A stretch of 64,000 bases of DNA, taken from NCBI GenBank assembly GCA_016709765.1, contig JADJMD010000008.1:372001-436000 (forward strand), read 5' to 3'. Below are positions 1-9,577 of the stretch, in pieces. Within the stretch, counting starts at the first letter, position 1. Every line of letters starts with the position of its first letter. This DNA comes from Ignavibacteriales bacterium. GTDB lineage: Bacteria > Bacteroidota > Ignavibacteria > Ignavibacteriales > Ignavibacteriaceae. A program made the translations under genes and the position numbers. Under the pieces are notes generated by a model. That model searched no databases and had not been told where the DNA came from. It saw only the letters and a program-made list of their open reading frames with translations.

Positions 1-802
1 TTTACTATCCTGTATTCCACTTGCGGGAGAAATACCTGAATTAATTAGTTGCTCATAAGTTATTCGATATACACCTTTTTGATTTAAGAATAATTTATAA
101 TAATCCTTATTAGGATCATACCAATAATTCTCTTGAGGTAAATCTGATAGCGATTGAATTTTACCCAGAAACCCTAAAGCCTTATCCGAATTAATAACAG
201 TTGCTTTTATCATATTTTCACTTACCCGGTCTGAAATGGGTGTAATTAAATCTTTAAAATTTAGGTCTTCTTTATATTCTATTTTTAGGATGATCTTCTT
301 ATTTAGAATAAGAGTTCTTTCAACCGGATTGAACTGAAATGGGGATATAGAAAGTGAAGCCGTCTTGATAAATCTAAAAATTGCCTGGGAGTTTATTTCA
401 GTAGCCATAACAGGAAACAAAGATTTTGTACCATAGATTTCTTGATTATAATTTAGTTTATCAAGTGGTTGATTTGAAGAATCAGGCGTTGAAATAATAA
501 ATTTATCAGTATATACTTCATGCTCAATTTCTTGTATACTCACGACTGCATCTGAATTCAAAGGAATGCCAACTTGATAGAACCTGATTGGTAAAAAAGG
601 TTCGCCTGGGTGTCGAAGTGGATATTGATCATCAATAATATTTGTAAATTTTATTCCATCAAGAACAAAATCTTTAATCTCAAATTTATTGCTGAAGTCA
701 AATTCAAGTATCAATTGAGTATTGTCTGACTTAATGATTTTGTAATCTTGCGAAAACGATGTGCTTAGAAATGTAAATGATATTAATATTAATGAAAAAC
801 AT
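1..802 (-). CDS. C25-family (gingipain/PorU-like) cysteine peptidase, N-terminal part, start codon out of frame
   Basis: Reading leftwards, the open frame encodes a hydrophobic signal-peptide-like stretch ending in SFSQ. A pro-region follows with 'PFLPIRFYQVGIPL', and then 'YKLFLNQKGVYRITYEQL', which resembles the segment before the catalytic domain in C25 peptidases and the type IX sortase PorU. The catalytic domain lies beyond the left edge. The only ATG (802-800) is one base out of frame. Removing one base from the A5 run at 795-799 gives a start beginning M-F-S-L-I-L-I-S-F-T-F. Either the sequence has a one-base error or the start is disrupted. A secreted peptidase role is inferred, and a true PorU cannot be separated from a gingipain-like substrate. 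Confidence 0.6.
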
Positions 803-943
803 TAATAAGATAATTTTTCATATAGTAGTGTCCAGCTATTTTTTAGGTTAAAATTGTATATGAAGTTAATTTTTTATGGTAAGCTGTGCAAGGGTAAAAA
901 TTAAAGGTATTAATCACTCTTATTATTAATAAAAATACTTTTA

Positions 944-1518
944 TCAGAGATTACCTTCATTGCTTAGAACTACTGAAAAAGTTTTGAAAACAATGATTAG
1001 ATCACTCCAAAATGTCTCGTTTTTGTAGTAATTTATTTCCATCTCAGTGCGCTGCTCAGGAGTTAGCATCTGTCTACCATTAATCTGAGAATACCCTGTT
1101 ATTCCAGGAAGAAACTTAAACACTTCCTTATGATCAATAGAGTAATTTGATGTGATACTTAAAATTTCTGGTCGTGGGCCAACAATACTCATTTCACCTT
1201 TTAAAACATTAATCAATTGTGGAAGTTCATCTATGCTTGTTCTTCTTAAAAATTTACCAACCTTTGTTATTCTAGGATCATTTTGTTGAGTCAATTCTGG
1301 GCCAAATTGAAGTGCATTATCAATCATACCCCTAAATTTTATCATTTTAAATGCTTCACCCTCTAAACCTGCTCGAGGGTGTATAAAAAATACAGGGCCT
1401 TTTGATTCGAGCTTTATTGCGATGCTGACTATGATAAATAAGGAAATGTAAACAATAAAAAAATAAGACTTAAAATAATATCGGAAAATCGTTTGATGAA
1501 GCTGCCCTGTTTACCCAT
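944..1518 (-). CDS. Undecaprenyl-phosphate sugar transferase (initiating glycosyltransferase), frameshifted
   Basis: The C-terminal part carries the hallmarks of bacterial sugar transferases (PF02397, WbaP/PglC type): 'KFRGM', 'RRTSIDELPQL' and 'SIVGPRPE'. These enzymes transfer the first sugar-1-phosphate onto undecaprenyl phosphate at the inner membrane. An upstream frame starts at ATG 1518 with 'MGKQGSFIKRFSDIILSL' and a membrane helix, the usual N-terminus. It runs out of frame near 1435, in a 'CCTTATTT' context. Adding one T restores P-L-F-I-I-V-S-I-A-I-K and a 191-residue protein of normal family length. It heads the minus-strand polysaccharide block and is followed downstream by the C25 gene. 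Confidence 0.85.
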
Positions 1519-1529
1519 AAAAAGAATAA

Positions 1530-2521
1530 CTATCTACGATATTGGTTCAAAATATCTCTAAGTTCTGTGATAACTTTTTCAACGCTCACATCGGTCATTC
1601 CAGGATAAATTGGGAGGGACATTAATCTTGGGAAAGTAGAAGAAGCAACAGGATAATTTTTATCATCAAGTTTAAATGTTTCACTATAGTATAAATGCTG
1701 ATGAACAGGCATAAAGTGAACTCCGACTTTTTTTTTCGCCATTCCCACATCGCATCAACTTTTTTCAACTGTGGCAATCCAAGTGAAGCTTGAAGATCAG
1801 TAAAATTATATTTGTAACCCGGTGCAACAACTTCATAATACCAGGAACCCGCTTCACTATATCTTTTCCAGGCATCTCTATTAATCCCGTGTAAACGCAT
1901 AATAGCACAACGTTCAGCAATCTCCTGGTCATTCGTGCAAATCATTCCACCTTCACCAGTTGATAGTGTTTTAGTTGCATAGAAACTGAAACAAGTAACA
2001 TCTGATATTGTTCCAATTTTTTTACCCTTGTAAGTTGCGGGTAGTGAATGTGCTGCATCCTCTAATACCTTAAGTTTGTGAGTTTTTGCTATTGCATTAA
2101 TCTCATCCAAATCACAAGGTTGACCACCATAATGAACAGGAATGATAGCTTTAGTTTTAGGTGTAATGGCTTTTTCAATTTCTTCAAGCGAGATATTAAG
2201 CGTGTCCTTATCAACATCAACAATAATAGGCTTTGCACCAAAGTAACAAACTATCTCAGCAGTGGCAGGAAAAGTCATAGTTGGTACAATTACTTCATCG
2301 TCTTTTTCAATACCAAAAGCTTCTAATGTAAGGTGTCCTGCAGCTGTCCAGGAACTTACTGCAACAGATTTTTTCGCACCAATATATTTGTTGAACTCTT
2401 CTTCAAACCTGATAGTTTTAGGCCCCATACTTAACCAACCAGAGCGTAAAGTATCGACCATTTCATCTATCTCCTCTTCGGAGATGAAAGGCTTGTGAAA
2501 GAGTAAATAGTCTTTATTCAT
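1530..2521 (-). pseudogene. DegT/DnrJ/EryC1/StrS aminotransferase with internal deletion and frameshift
   Basis: This PLP-dependent sugar aminotransferase belongs to the DegT family and would make an amino-sugar nucleotide for the adjacent glycan. The N-terminal 286 residues are normal, with 'EDAAH' (Asp155) and the Schiff-base lysine in 'YATKTLSTGEGG' (Lys184). After 'MWEWRKKK' the frame goes off into junk. The true C-terminus ('VGVHFMPVH' to 'RDILNQYRR') continues in another frame from 1748 to 1530. Joining the frames still leaves roughly 50-60 residues missing compared with the family (about 380). The missing segment normally holds the 'HAWHLYVI' region. The junction is a 'GCGAAAAAA' tract, so slippage or assembly collapse between two short A-rich repeats is likely. 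Confidence 0.8.
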
Positions 2522-2687
2522 ATTCAGTTTTTTATTGATGCTTTTAAGATTCTAATTTACAAATAAGAAGTATTAAGTAAAAATTACTTATTAAAAATGG
2601 CAAAGAAATACTAAAAATAAAATCAAAAATAATAATATATTTAATTTTTCAAAATTTAACTTGTTTACCATTAAAATAAAACTTTTA

Positions 2688-3845
2688 CTACTCAACCATT
2701 TCAAGATTATCTTCAAGAAATTTTAGGACAGTTTTATTATCACTGATATCAGTAGGTAAATTTATTATTTTTTTTGACAATGAATCTGCTATAAGAAAAC
2801 TCTTTCGATCAAGATTCCATCTTTCTAAATCTTTTTCGACAGGATGCAATGGTGAAAGGAACCAATCACCAAGAATTATCTTAGATTTAGCAGCTAATTC
2901 AAGAAACCTATCCCGATCTTTAACCAATAATGGATACTTAAGAAACAAATGATTATCAAACAATGATTCATCAACATGATTTTTGTTTCTTGACACTAAC
3001 AACTTTGTGTAATCCTTTGCGTTCTTTTTTCGCAATTGATTAATCTCATTAATTGAATTTAACACTTTTAATCCTCTTTTAACCTGAACATCAGAAATGT
3101 CCTTAAAATAATCTGTTGGAATTAAAGCAGATTTTAATTCTATACCTTTGTTTGAACCTAATATAAGGTTGTGCTTACTTAAATATCTATAAAGTGATAC
3201 AAGTTTTGAGTAAGTATGATTATTAATCACAATCTTTCTAAGTCTTAATAATAAACTTAAACTTAGTTTTTCAGATATAGTAGGTTTTACTTTTTTAACT
3301 TCAAACCGTTTTATTTCATCTAAGTTTTTTTCATTGTTTACAACTAAGAATCCACCAATCCCGGTTGAGAATGGTTTGTTCCATTGGCTTGAATAAAAAG
3401 CAGCATCACAAAAAGATCCATTTGGTTTTCCATTGTAGGTACCGCCGAATCCATGTGTACAATCTTCAATAGTAAAAAGATTATACTTTTTAGCAATTAC
3501 AATTATCTCATCAATATTTGATGAAAGTCCAAATGTATTTTGACATAATATAACTTTTGTTTTTTTTGTAATCGCCTTTTCGACAAGTGAGATATCCATA
3601 TTATAAGTTTGAGCTCTGATATCAACATAAACGGGTTTTAATCCTGCATACAAAATTGCATTTGGAACAACAACACACGTAAACGCAGGTACAATAACTT
3701 CATCGGACTCACTAAGATTTAAAGATTTTAATATAGCATATAATGCCACTCTGCCCTTCCAATAAAGGAAAATATTGTGCTCCGAACACTTTAAAACAGA
3801 GGCTAATGCCCTTCTATATTTTATATATTGCATTACCTCAGTCAT
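2688..3845 (-). CDS. DegT-like PLP-dependent aminotransferase
   Basis: This 385-residue protein has the fold-type I aminotransferase layout of the DegT/DnrJ/EryC1/StrS family. It shows 'DEVIVPAFTCVVVPNAI' around residue 48, 'IEDCTHGFGG' with the PLP-ring Asp at about 128, and the PLP lysine in 'SSQWNKPFSTGIGG' (Lys157). Trp and Asn sit before the lysine, unlike the usual serine/threonine, so it is a divergent branch. Its start overlaps the stop of the upstream GT2 gene by 8 nt, so translation is probably coupled. It likely aminates a nucleotide-linked sugar for the polysaccharide. The substrate cannot be read from the sequence. Confidence 0.8.
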   Translation of the reverse strand: MTEVMQYIKYRRALASVLKCSEHNIFLYWKGRVALYAILKSLNLSESDEVIVPAFTCVVVPNAILYAGLKPVYVDIRAQTYNMDISLVEKAITKKTKVILCQNTFGLSSNIDEIIVIAKKYNLFTIEDCTHGFGGTYNGKPNGSFCDAAFYSSQWNKPFSTGIGGFLVVNNEKNLDEIKRFEVKKVKPTISEKLSLSLLLRLRKIVINNHTYSKLVSLYRYLSKHNLILGSNKGIELKSALIPTDYFKDISDVQVKRGLKVLNSINEINQLRKKNAKDYTKLLVSRNKNHVDESLFDNHLFLKYPLLVKDRDRFLELAAKSKIILGDWFLSPLHPVEKDLERWNLDRKSFLIADSLSKKIINLPTDISDNKTVLKFLEDNLEMVE

Positions 3846-4833
3846 TCCAAAGGTAATTTATTTTAAATAATCCGGTGATGGAACCCAAAGCATAAGAAAA
3901 GTGTAATGTAAAAAATGCAAATAATACATGGAAGAATGAGGTGGTCTTATCATTAATTTTAAGGCTAACTAAAGTTATCAAACACAGATAACTAAATAAA
4001 CTCAATACAGGAATCGCCCGAAGAATCGGAAACCAAAATGATAGTAGTAACGGTAAAGTTAATGACAAAATGAATAATAAAGGTATAAAATGACGAAGGC
4101 TTAAAGATTTAATCTTTTTCGTGACATAAACAGTTAGAATATTCCATAAACCATTGTTGTAATTATTTTGAGCCAATGCTAAATAAGTCTCTCTAGCAAA
4201 ATATATGCTAAAAATATTTGGGATTAAAAATATTCTTCCACCATTACTACTAATTCTTTTATTCAACTCTATATCCTGATTTCTATTCAGCTTTTCGTTA
4301 AAGAAACCGTATGTTGCAAAAACTTCACTTTTGTAACATCCAAATGGGACATGATCTACTTCCATTATCTCATTGACACCTATTCTAAAGAAAGAATTAC
4401 CTACACCAAACCTGTTACTTAAAACCTTTTTTATCGCATTTGATTTTGGATTATTATTCTTTACATCTGTGATACAAATTGTTCCAATATTATCTGTGTT
4501 TAATTCCTTAGCCCACCTAATCAATTCAGAAAAATAATTATTTGGGATTTGACTGTGTGCATCGAGTCTTATAATATATTTTCCAGTTGATGCTCTGATA
4601 CCCATATTCAACGCAAAAGGAACAGTCCGGCTTTCATTTATAAGAAGTTTTATAAAATCAAATTTGTTTTCATAATCCTTAACAATAATTTGAGTATTAT
4701 CAGTGCTTCTGCCATCGATAAGAAAAATCTCCATATCCTCTTTCGGATAATCATTAGATAATATTGATCCAATGAAATCCAAAATATATTTCCCTTCGTT
4801 TCTGCAAGGTACTATGACACTAATTCTATCCAT
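3838..4833 (-). CDS. Glycosyltransferase family 2, ExoA-like, membrane-associated
   Basis: This 331-residue GT-A enzyme has the N-terminal nucleotide-sugar fold 'ISVIVPCRNEGKYI', 'LIDGRSTDNT' (residues 39-46) and the metal site 'RLDAHSQ' (91-93). The acceptor-side 'NQDIELNKRI' follows, and two or three hydrophobic helices sit in the last 90 residues. The combination of 'SRTVPFALNMGIRASTGKYI' with a membrane tail resembles ExoA (succinoglycan glucosyltransferase) and relatives. It would elongate the undecaprenyl-linked repeat unit on the cytoplasmic face. It is co-transcribed with the following aminotransferase (8-nt overlap). Confidence 0.85.
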   Translation of the reverse strand: MDRISVIVPCRNEGKYILDFIGSILSNDYPKEDMEIFLIDGRSTDNTQIIVKDYENKFDFIKLLINESRTVPFALNMGIRASTGKYIIRLDAHSQIPNNYFSELIRWAKELNTDNIGTICITDVKNNNPKSNAIKKVLSNRFGVGNSFFRIGVNEIMEVDHVPFGCYKSEVFATYGFFNEKLNRNQDIELNKRISSNGGRIFLIPNIFSIYFARETYLALAQNNYNNGLWNILTVYVTKKIKSLSLRHFIPLLFILSLTLPLLLSFWFPILRAIPVLSLFSYLCLITLVSLKINDKTTSFFHVLFAFFTLHFSYALGSITGLFKINYLWND

Positions 4834-4997
4834 TCTTCAAATTATTTGTATTATCAATGGGCATAAAAATACGCAAATTAAATTATTGCTTTCCTTATGT
4901 ATTGGAATAAATTATATTATCAATCAAAAAAATATAAATAATTGATATCATTTTAAGATATAAAAGTAAACATTATTTATCTAATTCTGGAGATAAT

Positions 4998-5693
4998 TTG
5001 ACAGTTGATTCACAACGGCCATATAATGAGAGGCTCTTCTCGAAAGGATTGAGAAGTAAAATTCATTATTCCAGGTTCTACTGGTTAAAATCTAAAATGG
5101 AACAGCTTAATTGTTTTCCAGAAAGTGTCCTGGAACTTGGCTGCTTCGATGCTAAAACTATTCATTTTCTGCCTAAATCTCTAAAAAGATATGTTGGATT
5201 AGATGCAAATTTTGAAGGTGGTCTTACTCAGGCCAGGAATAACTGGAAAATTGAGGGTTATGATTTTTATGATTGCAAGACACCTCAAGATATTAATTTA
5301 TCTGAAGAGTTTCATATTTCTATTTGTATGGAAACTTTTGAGTTAATAGACAATCAATATTTAGAAGATTATATAATCAAACTTGCCTCTCTTACTAAAC
5401 AATTTATTTTTGTTACAACATCTAACCAAGTAGGAATTGGATTTGCAATAAAACATATTATTAAAAAATTGCTTGGTTATGGGGTACCGCATTACTCAAT
5501 TACAGAATTTTTCTATGCATCAATAGGCAGGGTTGATAAGATTGAAAGATCGTTTCGCAAAGGGTGGCATCATAAATCAGTGTTAAAAATTCTCCAAAAA
5601 CATTTTGATATAATTGAAGTTTCGCGCTATCCATATAATTTTTTACCTGGATTTGGTGTGTGTATTATTGGGAAAAGGCAACAAAAAGGATAA
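4998..5693 (+). CDS. Class I SAM-dependent methyltransferase
   Basis: A 231-residue protein with a Rossmann motif I 'SVLELGCFDAKT' (residues 43-54), then 'YVGLDANFEG' (motif II) and 'HISICMETFELI' (post-I/IV region). These are typical of methyltransferases found in glycan gene clusters. The start is TTG at 4998, preceded by 'CTGGAGATAA', a good Shine-Dalgarno at about 6-9 nt. It runs opposite to the flanking GT genes and ends 3 nt from the stop of the convergent GT4 gene. It probably methylates a sugar or a non-reducing end. The substrate is unknown. Confidence 0.75.
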   Translation: MTVDSQRPYNERLFSKGLRSKIHYSRFYWLKSKMEQLNCFPESVLELGCFDAKTIHFLPKSLKRYVGLDANFEGGLTQARNNWKIEGYDFYDCKTPQDINLSEEFHISICMETFELIDNQYLEDYIIKLASLTKQFIFVTTSNQVGIGFAIKHIIKKLLGYGVPHYSITEFFYASIGRVDKIERSFRKGWHHKSVLKILQKHFDIIEVSRYPYNFLPGFGVCIIGKRQQKG

Positions 5694-5696
5694 GAT

Positions 5697-6821
5697 TTAC
5701 TTTTTAAAATCGTGGTATATAGAAATCATTTTTATAACCGAATCAATCCAATTGTATTCATTTACAACTTTATTTCTCCCATTATTTCCAATTTCCATTC
5801 TTAAATGTTCATTCTCAATTAGCCGAATTATAACATTGGCTATTGCTTCTGGATTTTGTTTTTCAACTACAAAACCCGTTTTACCGTCCTCTACAACTTC
5901 AGGAAGTCCTCCTACATTTGACACAATAACCGGTTTTCCACAGGCACTCGATTCTAAAACTGAAACTCCAAAACTTTCACTATCTTCGATCGATGCAAAT
6001 ACACTTATATCTAACATATTATGATAATCTTGTATCATATCATGATTAATATAACCAGTAAAAATAGTGTCATCCGTTAATTCAAGGTTATCAACTAAAC
6101 TTTTTAGATATAAATCCTGACTACCTTTTCCAACTATTAATAATTTCATGGACTTAGACTTTAATTTTGATCTAACAATTTTGAAGGCTTTGATTAAATA
6201 TTCGATTCCATATTTTTTTTCTAAAGTCTTTACAGTTCCTATTATTAAAGCATTTTCATTTAATTTATTCTTAATCTTTTGTGGATAAAATTTATCAATA
6301 TCTATCCCAAATGGCGTAACGATAATTTCTTTATTTGTGTACTTACTAGTTTCCAATTTCATCACTTCACTAGTGGAAAGAATTTTATCTGCCTGAGATA
6401 AATTGTACTTTATTAAAGCACGGTGTAAGAATGAATGATTTGGAAAATTATAAACATCTGAACCCCATACTGATATGATAAACGGATGAAACCTTGCAAG
6501 GGCTCCTAAAAGGCCATAACTGCTTGCGTAATGGGCATGTAAGATATCGGGTTTAAAACTCTCAATTACGGAATTTAATAATGATATCGATTTAAGATAT
6601 TTTAATTTAGCAAGTGTGCCCTCTCCTTTAAATTGTAAATCTTTAGGCAAATAAAGACTAAATAAAGAAATTTCCGGACAATCAGAGTATAGACTAATAT
6701 CAGGTTTGTGAATTGAAAAGACTCCTAGAGTTATACCCTTTCTTTGAATTGCTTTAGCCCAACGTATTGTGTGGGGGGAATCTGAATCTGAAAGTAAAAG
6801 AACACGCATATTGTTTTTCAA
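5697..6821 (-). CDS. Glycosyltransferase family 4
   Basis: This 374-residue GT-B enzyme has an N-terminal 'SDSDSPHTIRWAKAI' and 'DILHAHYASSYGLLGA'. The C-terminal donor domain has 'IIGTVKTLEKKYGIEYLI', 'IVGKGSQ' and the E-x7-E motif 'ESFGVSVLE', followed by 'GKPVIVSNVGGLPEVVEDG'. That is the signature of the GT4 retaining family. The first in-frame codon is TTG (6821), but ATG at 6809 gives the conventional start 'MRVLLLSDSD'. It would act on the cytoplasmic face during repeat-unit assembly. Confidence 0.9.
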   Translation of the reverse strand: MKNNMRVLLLSDSDSPHTIRWAKAIQRKGITLGVFSIHKPDISLYSDCPEISLFSLYLPKDLQFKGEGTLAKLKYLKSISLLNSVIESFKPDILHAHYASSYGLLGALARFHPFIISVWGSDVYNFPNHSFLHRALIKYNLSQADKILSTSEVMKLETSKYTNKEIIVTPFGIDIDKFYPQKIKNKLNENALIIGTVKTLEKKYGIEYLIKAFKIVRSKLKSKSMKLLIVGKGSQDLYLKSLVDNLELTDDTIFTGYINHDMIQDYHNMLDISVFASIEDSESFGVSVLESSACGKPVIVSNVGGLPEVVEDGKTGFVVEKQNPEAIANVIIRLIENEHLRMEIGNNGRNKVVNEYNWIDSVIKMISIYHDFKK

Positions 6822-6940
6822 AAACTTACTTTATTGTATTAAAAATAATTATTTTAGCATATATAAGTATAGTAAAACTTACTAATATGCTTCAATCAGT
6901 TTTCGTTAAGAAATAAAATAAGAGCTTATTTAAATCTAAA

Positions 6941-8614
6941 ATGATATTTAAGATGTCAGAAAATAATGTTGTTTCTTATATAATAATATTGTCACTTATA
7001 TGTGTTCAAACAATCAGCTCACAAGTTATCTATGAACCATTAAATAAAGATGTATATAATTACTTAAGCAGAGTTAGTCAAAAGGGGTTAATCGATTATA
7101 ATGATCTAATTAGACCATTAGCAAGAACATATATTGCTCAAAAACTAGCGGATCTAGATTCACTAAAAAACAAACTCTCCTCTCTAGAACAAGACGAATT
7201 GTTATTTTTTCAAAAAGATTTTTATCAAGAAATAGCCGTTCTAAGGAATGACAGTTTAAAATCATTTGTGCATATTTTTGACAATGATCCGGCTGATAGA
7301 TGGAGATTTTTTTCTTTACAAAATGATAACTTTGATATTAATGCTAGCATGATTTTAGGAGTAAATTATGGTTCATATGATGGCTCAAATCTATATCATA
7401 TTTGGAATGGGGTTTACACTTATGGCAATATTGCTAATAAAATTGGTTTCAGTTTTGATTTTAGAGATAATACTGAGGTAGGCAAGAAAATTGACAAAAA
7501 TAAATTTTTTACTCCTACTACTGGGGTTATTGCAAAATCTAATCTGAATAATATTTCATACCCAGCTGATAAAATGGAATATAGTGAAGCTAAAATGACA
7601 CTATCCACAAATTGGAGTTGGGGAAATTTTACATTTGGTAAAGATTTTATGGAGTGGGGTTACGGAGAAAATGGTCTAATAGTTTTAGACCAAAAAGCAC
7701 CCTCTTTTCCGTTTATAAGATTAGATTTAACACCAACAGATTGGATAAGCTTTAACTACTTTCATGGCTGGCTTTCATCCGACGTTATAGATTCAACTGA
7801 CATTTATTACAGTAATAATCGAGAACGATTTTTATACAGAAAAAAATTTATTGCTTCACATACCTTAACTTTAAAGCCATTTAAAGGACTAGATATTGCA
7901 TTAGGGGAATCCATTATTTATTCAGATAATGTAGAAATTCTCTATTTAATTCCCATAACATTCTTTAAATCTGCAGATCATTATTTAAGTAATCAGTATA
8001 ATGGAGCCGGTGGTAATTCACAGATGTTTGCCTCTATAAGTTCAAGAGGCCATATAAAAAATACTCATTTATACGCTAATCTTCTTATAGATGAATTAAC
8101 AACTGCAGGACTTTTTAATTCAGCTGATCAACGAAATCAAATTGCTTTCACTCTTGGTGGTTCAATAACTGATTTACCTATTGAGAACTTGATGCTTAAA
8201 ATTGAATACACAAAAATATATCCTTATGTCTATCAGCATTTCATTTCAACCACTACTTACGAAAGCTCTGGATATGTTCTTGGACATTGGATGAATAACA
8301 ATGCTGACCAATTTTACTCATCCATCAAATACCGTTTTATAAGGGGTCTCGAAGCAAATGCTTGGATTCGATACATTAGACATGGTGAAAAAGCAGATAT
8401 AAACAGTCAATTTGTTCAACCTCAACCTCCTTTTTTGGCCGGTTTAAGGTCTGACTACACATATTCAGGTTTCGATCTCCGTTATGAATTTTACCATGAA
8501 CTTATTGCAAAAGTTAGATATGAATTCTCTAAGTCTTCACATCAATTAGAAGATTTTAGATTTGTCAATAAGAATACTAACGATTTTCAATTTTCGGTTT
8601 ATTATGGTTTATGA
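6941..8614 (+). CDS. Wzi-like capsule assembly outer-membrane beta-barrel protein
   Basis: The 557-residue product begins with a hydrophobic export signal ending near 'QTISSQ'. The first mature segment, 'VYNYLSRVSQKGLIDYNDLIRPLART', resembles the N-terminal helical part of Wzi-family proteins (PF14052). The rest consists of alternating beta strands rich in Tyr, Phe and Asn. It includes 'TFGKDFMEWGYGENGLIVL', which matches the family's conserved 'GKDwmeWG.G.nG' stretch, and it ends in an aromatic-rich strand. Wzi anchors capsule at the outer membrane. Its place beside Wza-, Wzz- and Wzy-like genes fits. The family call is from motif memory. Confidence 0.7.
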   Translation: MIFKMSENNVVSYIIILSLICVQTISSQVIYEPLNKDVYNYLSRVSQKGLIDYNDLIRPLARTYIAQKLADLDSLKNKLSSLEQDELLFFQKDFYQEIAVLRNDSLKSFVHIFDNDPADRWRFFSLQNDNFDINASMILGVNYGSYDGSNLYHIWNGVYTYGNIANKIGFSFDFRDNTEVGKKIDKNKFFTPTTGVIAKSNLNNISYPADKMEYSEAKMTLSTNWSWGNFTFGKDFMEWGYGENGLIVLDQKAPSFPFIRLDLTPTDWISFNYFHGWLSSDVIDSTDIYYSNNRERFLYRKKFIASHTLTLKPFKGLDIALGESIIYSDNVEILYLIPITFFKSADHYLSNQYNGAGGNSQMFASISSRGHIKNTHLYANLLIDELTTAGLFNSADQRNQIAFTLGGSITDLPIENLMLKIEYTKIYPYVYQHFISTTTYESSGYVLGHWMNNNADQFYSSIKYRFIRGLEANAWIRYIRHGEKADINSQFVQPQPPFLAGLRSDYTYSGFDLRYEFYHELIAKVRYEFSKSSHQLEDFRFVNKNTNDFQFSVYYGL

Positions 8615-8765
8615 TTATAGATCTAATTTTTATTGATGATCTATTTAAATAAAAAAGAAAATGTAGTAAATGAATTCTAGGGGATAATATAAAACTATTC
8701 TGGATTTATAGTGATCGGGTTATAAATAATAATATCATATCATTAAATTTTTTGAGTTTGAAAAA

Positions 8766-9482
8766 GTGAATAAAAGCATATTAAATGAAACATTATTCGA
8801 TTTATTAAAAAACTACCTTCCTAATGATCATAGTAGGCAAGTAACTGGAGACTATTTTATCCAAAAAATAAAAGATATGGATGATCCAATTATTTTAGAT
8901 CTTGGTTGTGGGCTAGGTAAATCATTTGAATTATTTAAACAAGTAAATAAATCTGTTCATTGGACGGGGATCGATTTAGTTTATTCACCTGAAGTGAATC
9001 AACGAAATAGAAACGATTATAATTTTGTTAGTTTTAATGGAGAGAAAATTCCCATTAAAGATTCTACTCACGATTTAGTGTTTTCAAAACAGGTGTTTGA
9101 GCATGTTTTTAGACCCGAAAAACTATTGTTGGAAATTAATAGGGTTCTAAAAGTAAACGGATTGTTTATCGGATCTGTATCATATCTCGAACCTTATCAT
9201 TCTTTAAGCGTAACGAACTTTACTCCTTATGGATTAATTAAATTGCTAAATGAAACTGGCTTTAAGTTGGTTGAATTAAGGCCTGGAATAGATGGAATTA
9301 CCTTGATAATTAGGAGCATTATTAAGGGCAGATTTGGTTCTGATTTTTTTTTAACTCACGAATCTCCATTTAATATTCTTATCAGTTTAATTTACAAATT
9401 GATGAACAAAAGCAATTTAAATACAAATTTTGCAAAGCTAGCTTATGCAGGACATATAGTATTTTTAGCAAAAAAACAGTAA
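8766..9482 (+). CDS. Class I SAM-dependent methyltransferase (type 11)
   Basis: A 238-residue protein with motif I 'IILDLGCGLGKSFEL' (residues 42-56), acidic motif II 'WTGIDLVYS', and 'HDLVFSKQVFEHVFRPEKLL', the usual methyltransferase_11 'EHV' loop. 'EINRVLKVNGLFIGSV' follows. The start is GTG at 8766 with only a weak purine-rich upstream stretch. It follows the Wzi-like gene on the same strand after about 150 AT-rich bases in which no gene or strong hairpin is visible. The likely role is methylation of a cell-surface sugar or lipid. Confidence 0.8.
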   Translation: MNKSILNETLFDLLKNYLPNDHSRQVTGDYFIQKIKDMDDPIILDLGCGLGKSFELFKQVNKSVHWTGIDLVYSPEVNQRNRNDYNFVSFNGEKIPIKDSTHDLVFSKQVFEHVFRPEKLLLEINRVLKVNGLFIGSVSYLEPYHSLSVTNFTPYGLIKLLNETGFKLVELRPGIDGITLIIRSIIKGRFGSDFFLTHESPFNILISLIYKLMNKSNLNTNFAKLAYAGHIVFLAKKQ

Positions 9483-9577
9483 GGTTATTATTAAAAATTT
9501 TGCACAAAACCCATTTAAGAAATTATTAAATAAGTACAATGAGTAATGATTTTTAAAGATATTAGATTTTTATATTG

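Noticed and set aside
815..900. 'TAGTAGTGTCCAGC' in the gap left of the sugar transferase, considered as an insertion-sequence end
   Set aside because: No matching inverted end, target duplication or transposase fragment was found.
9483..9577. Terminator between the convergent methyltransferase and Wzy-like genes
   Set aside because: The gap is AT-rich without a stable GC stem. Transcripts may overlap or end by another mechanism.
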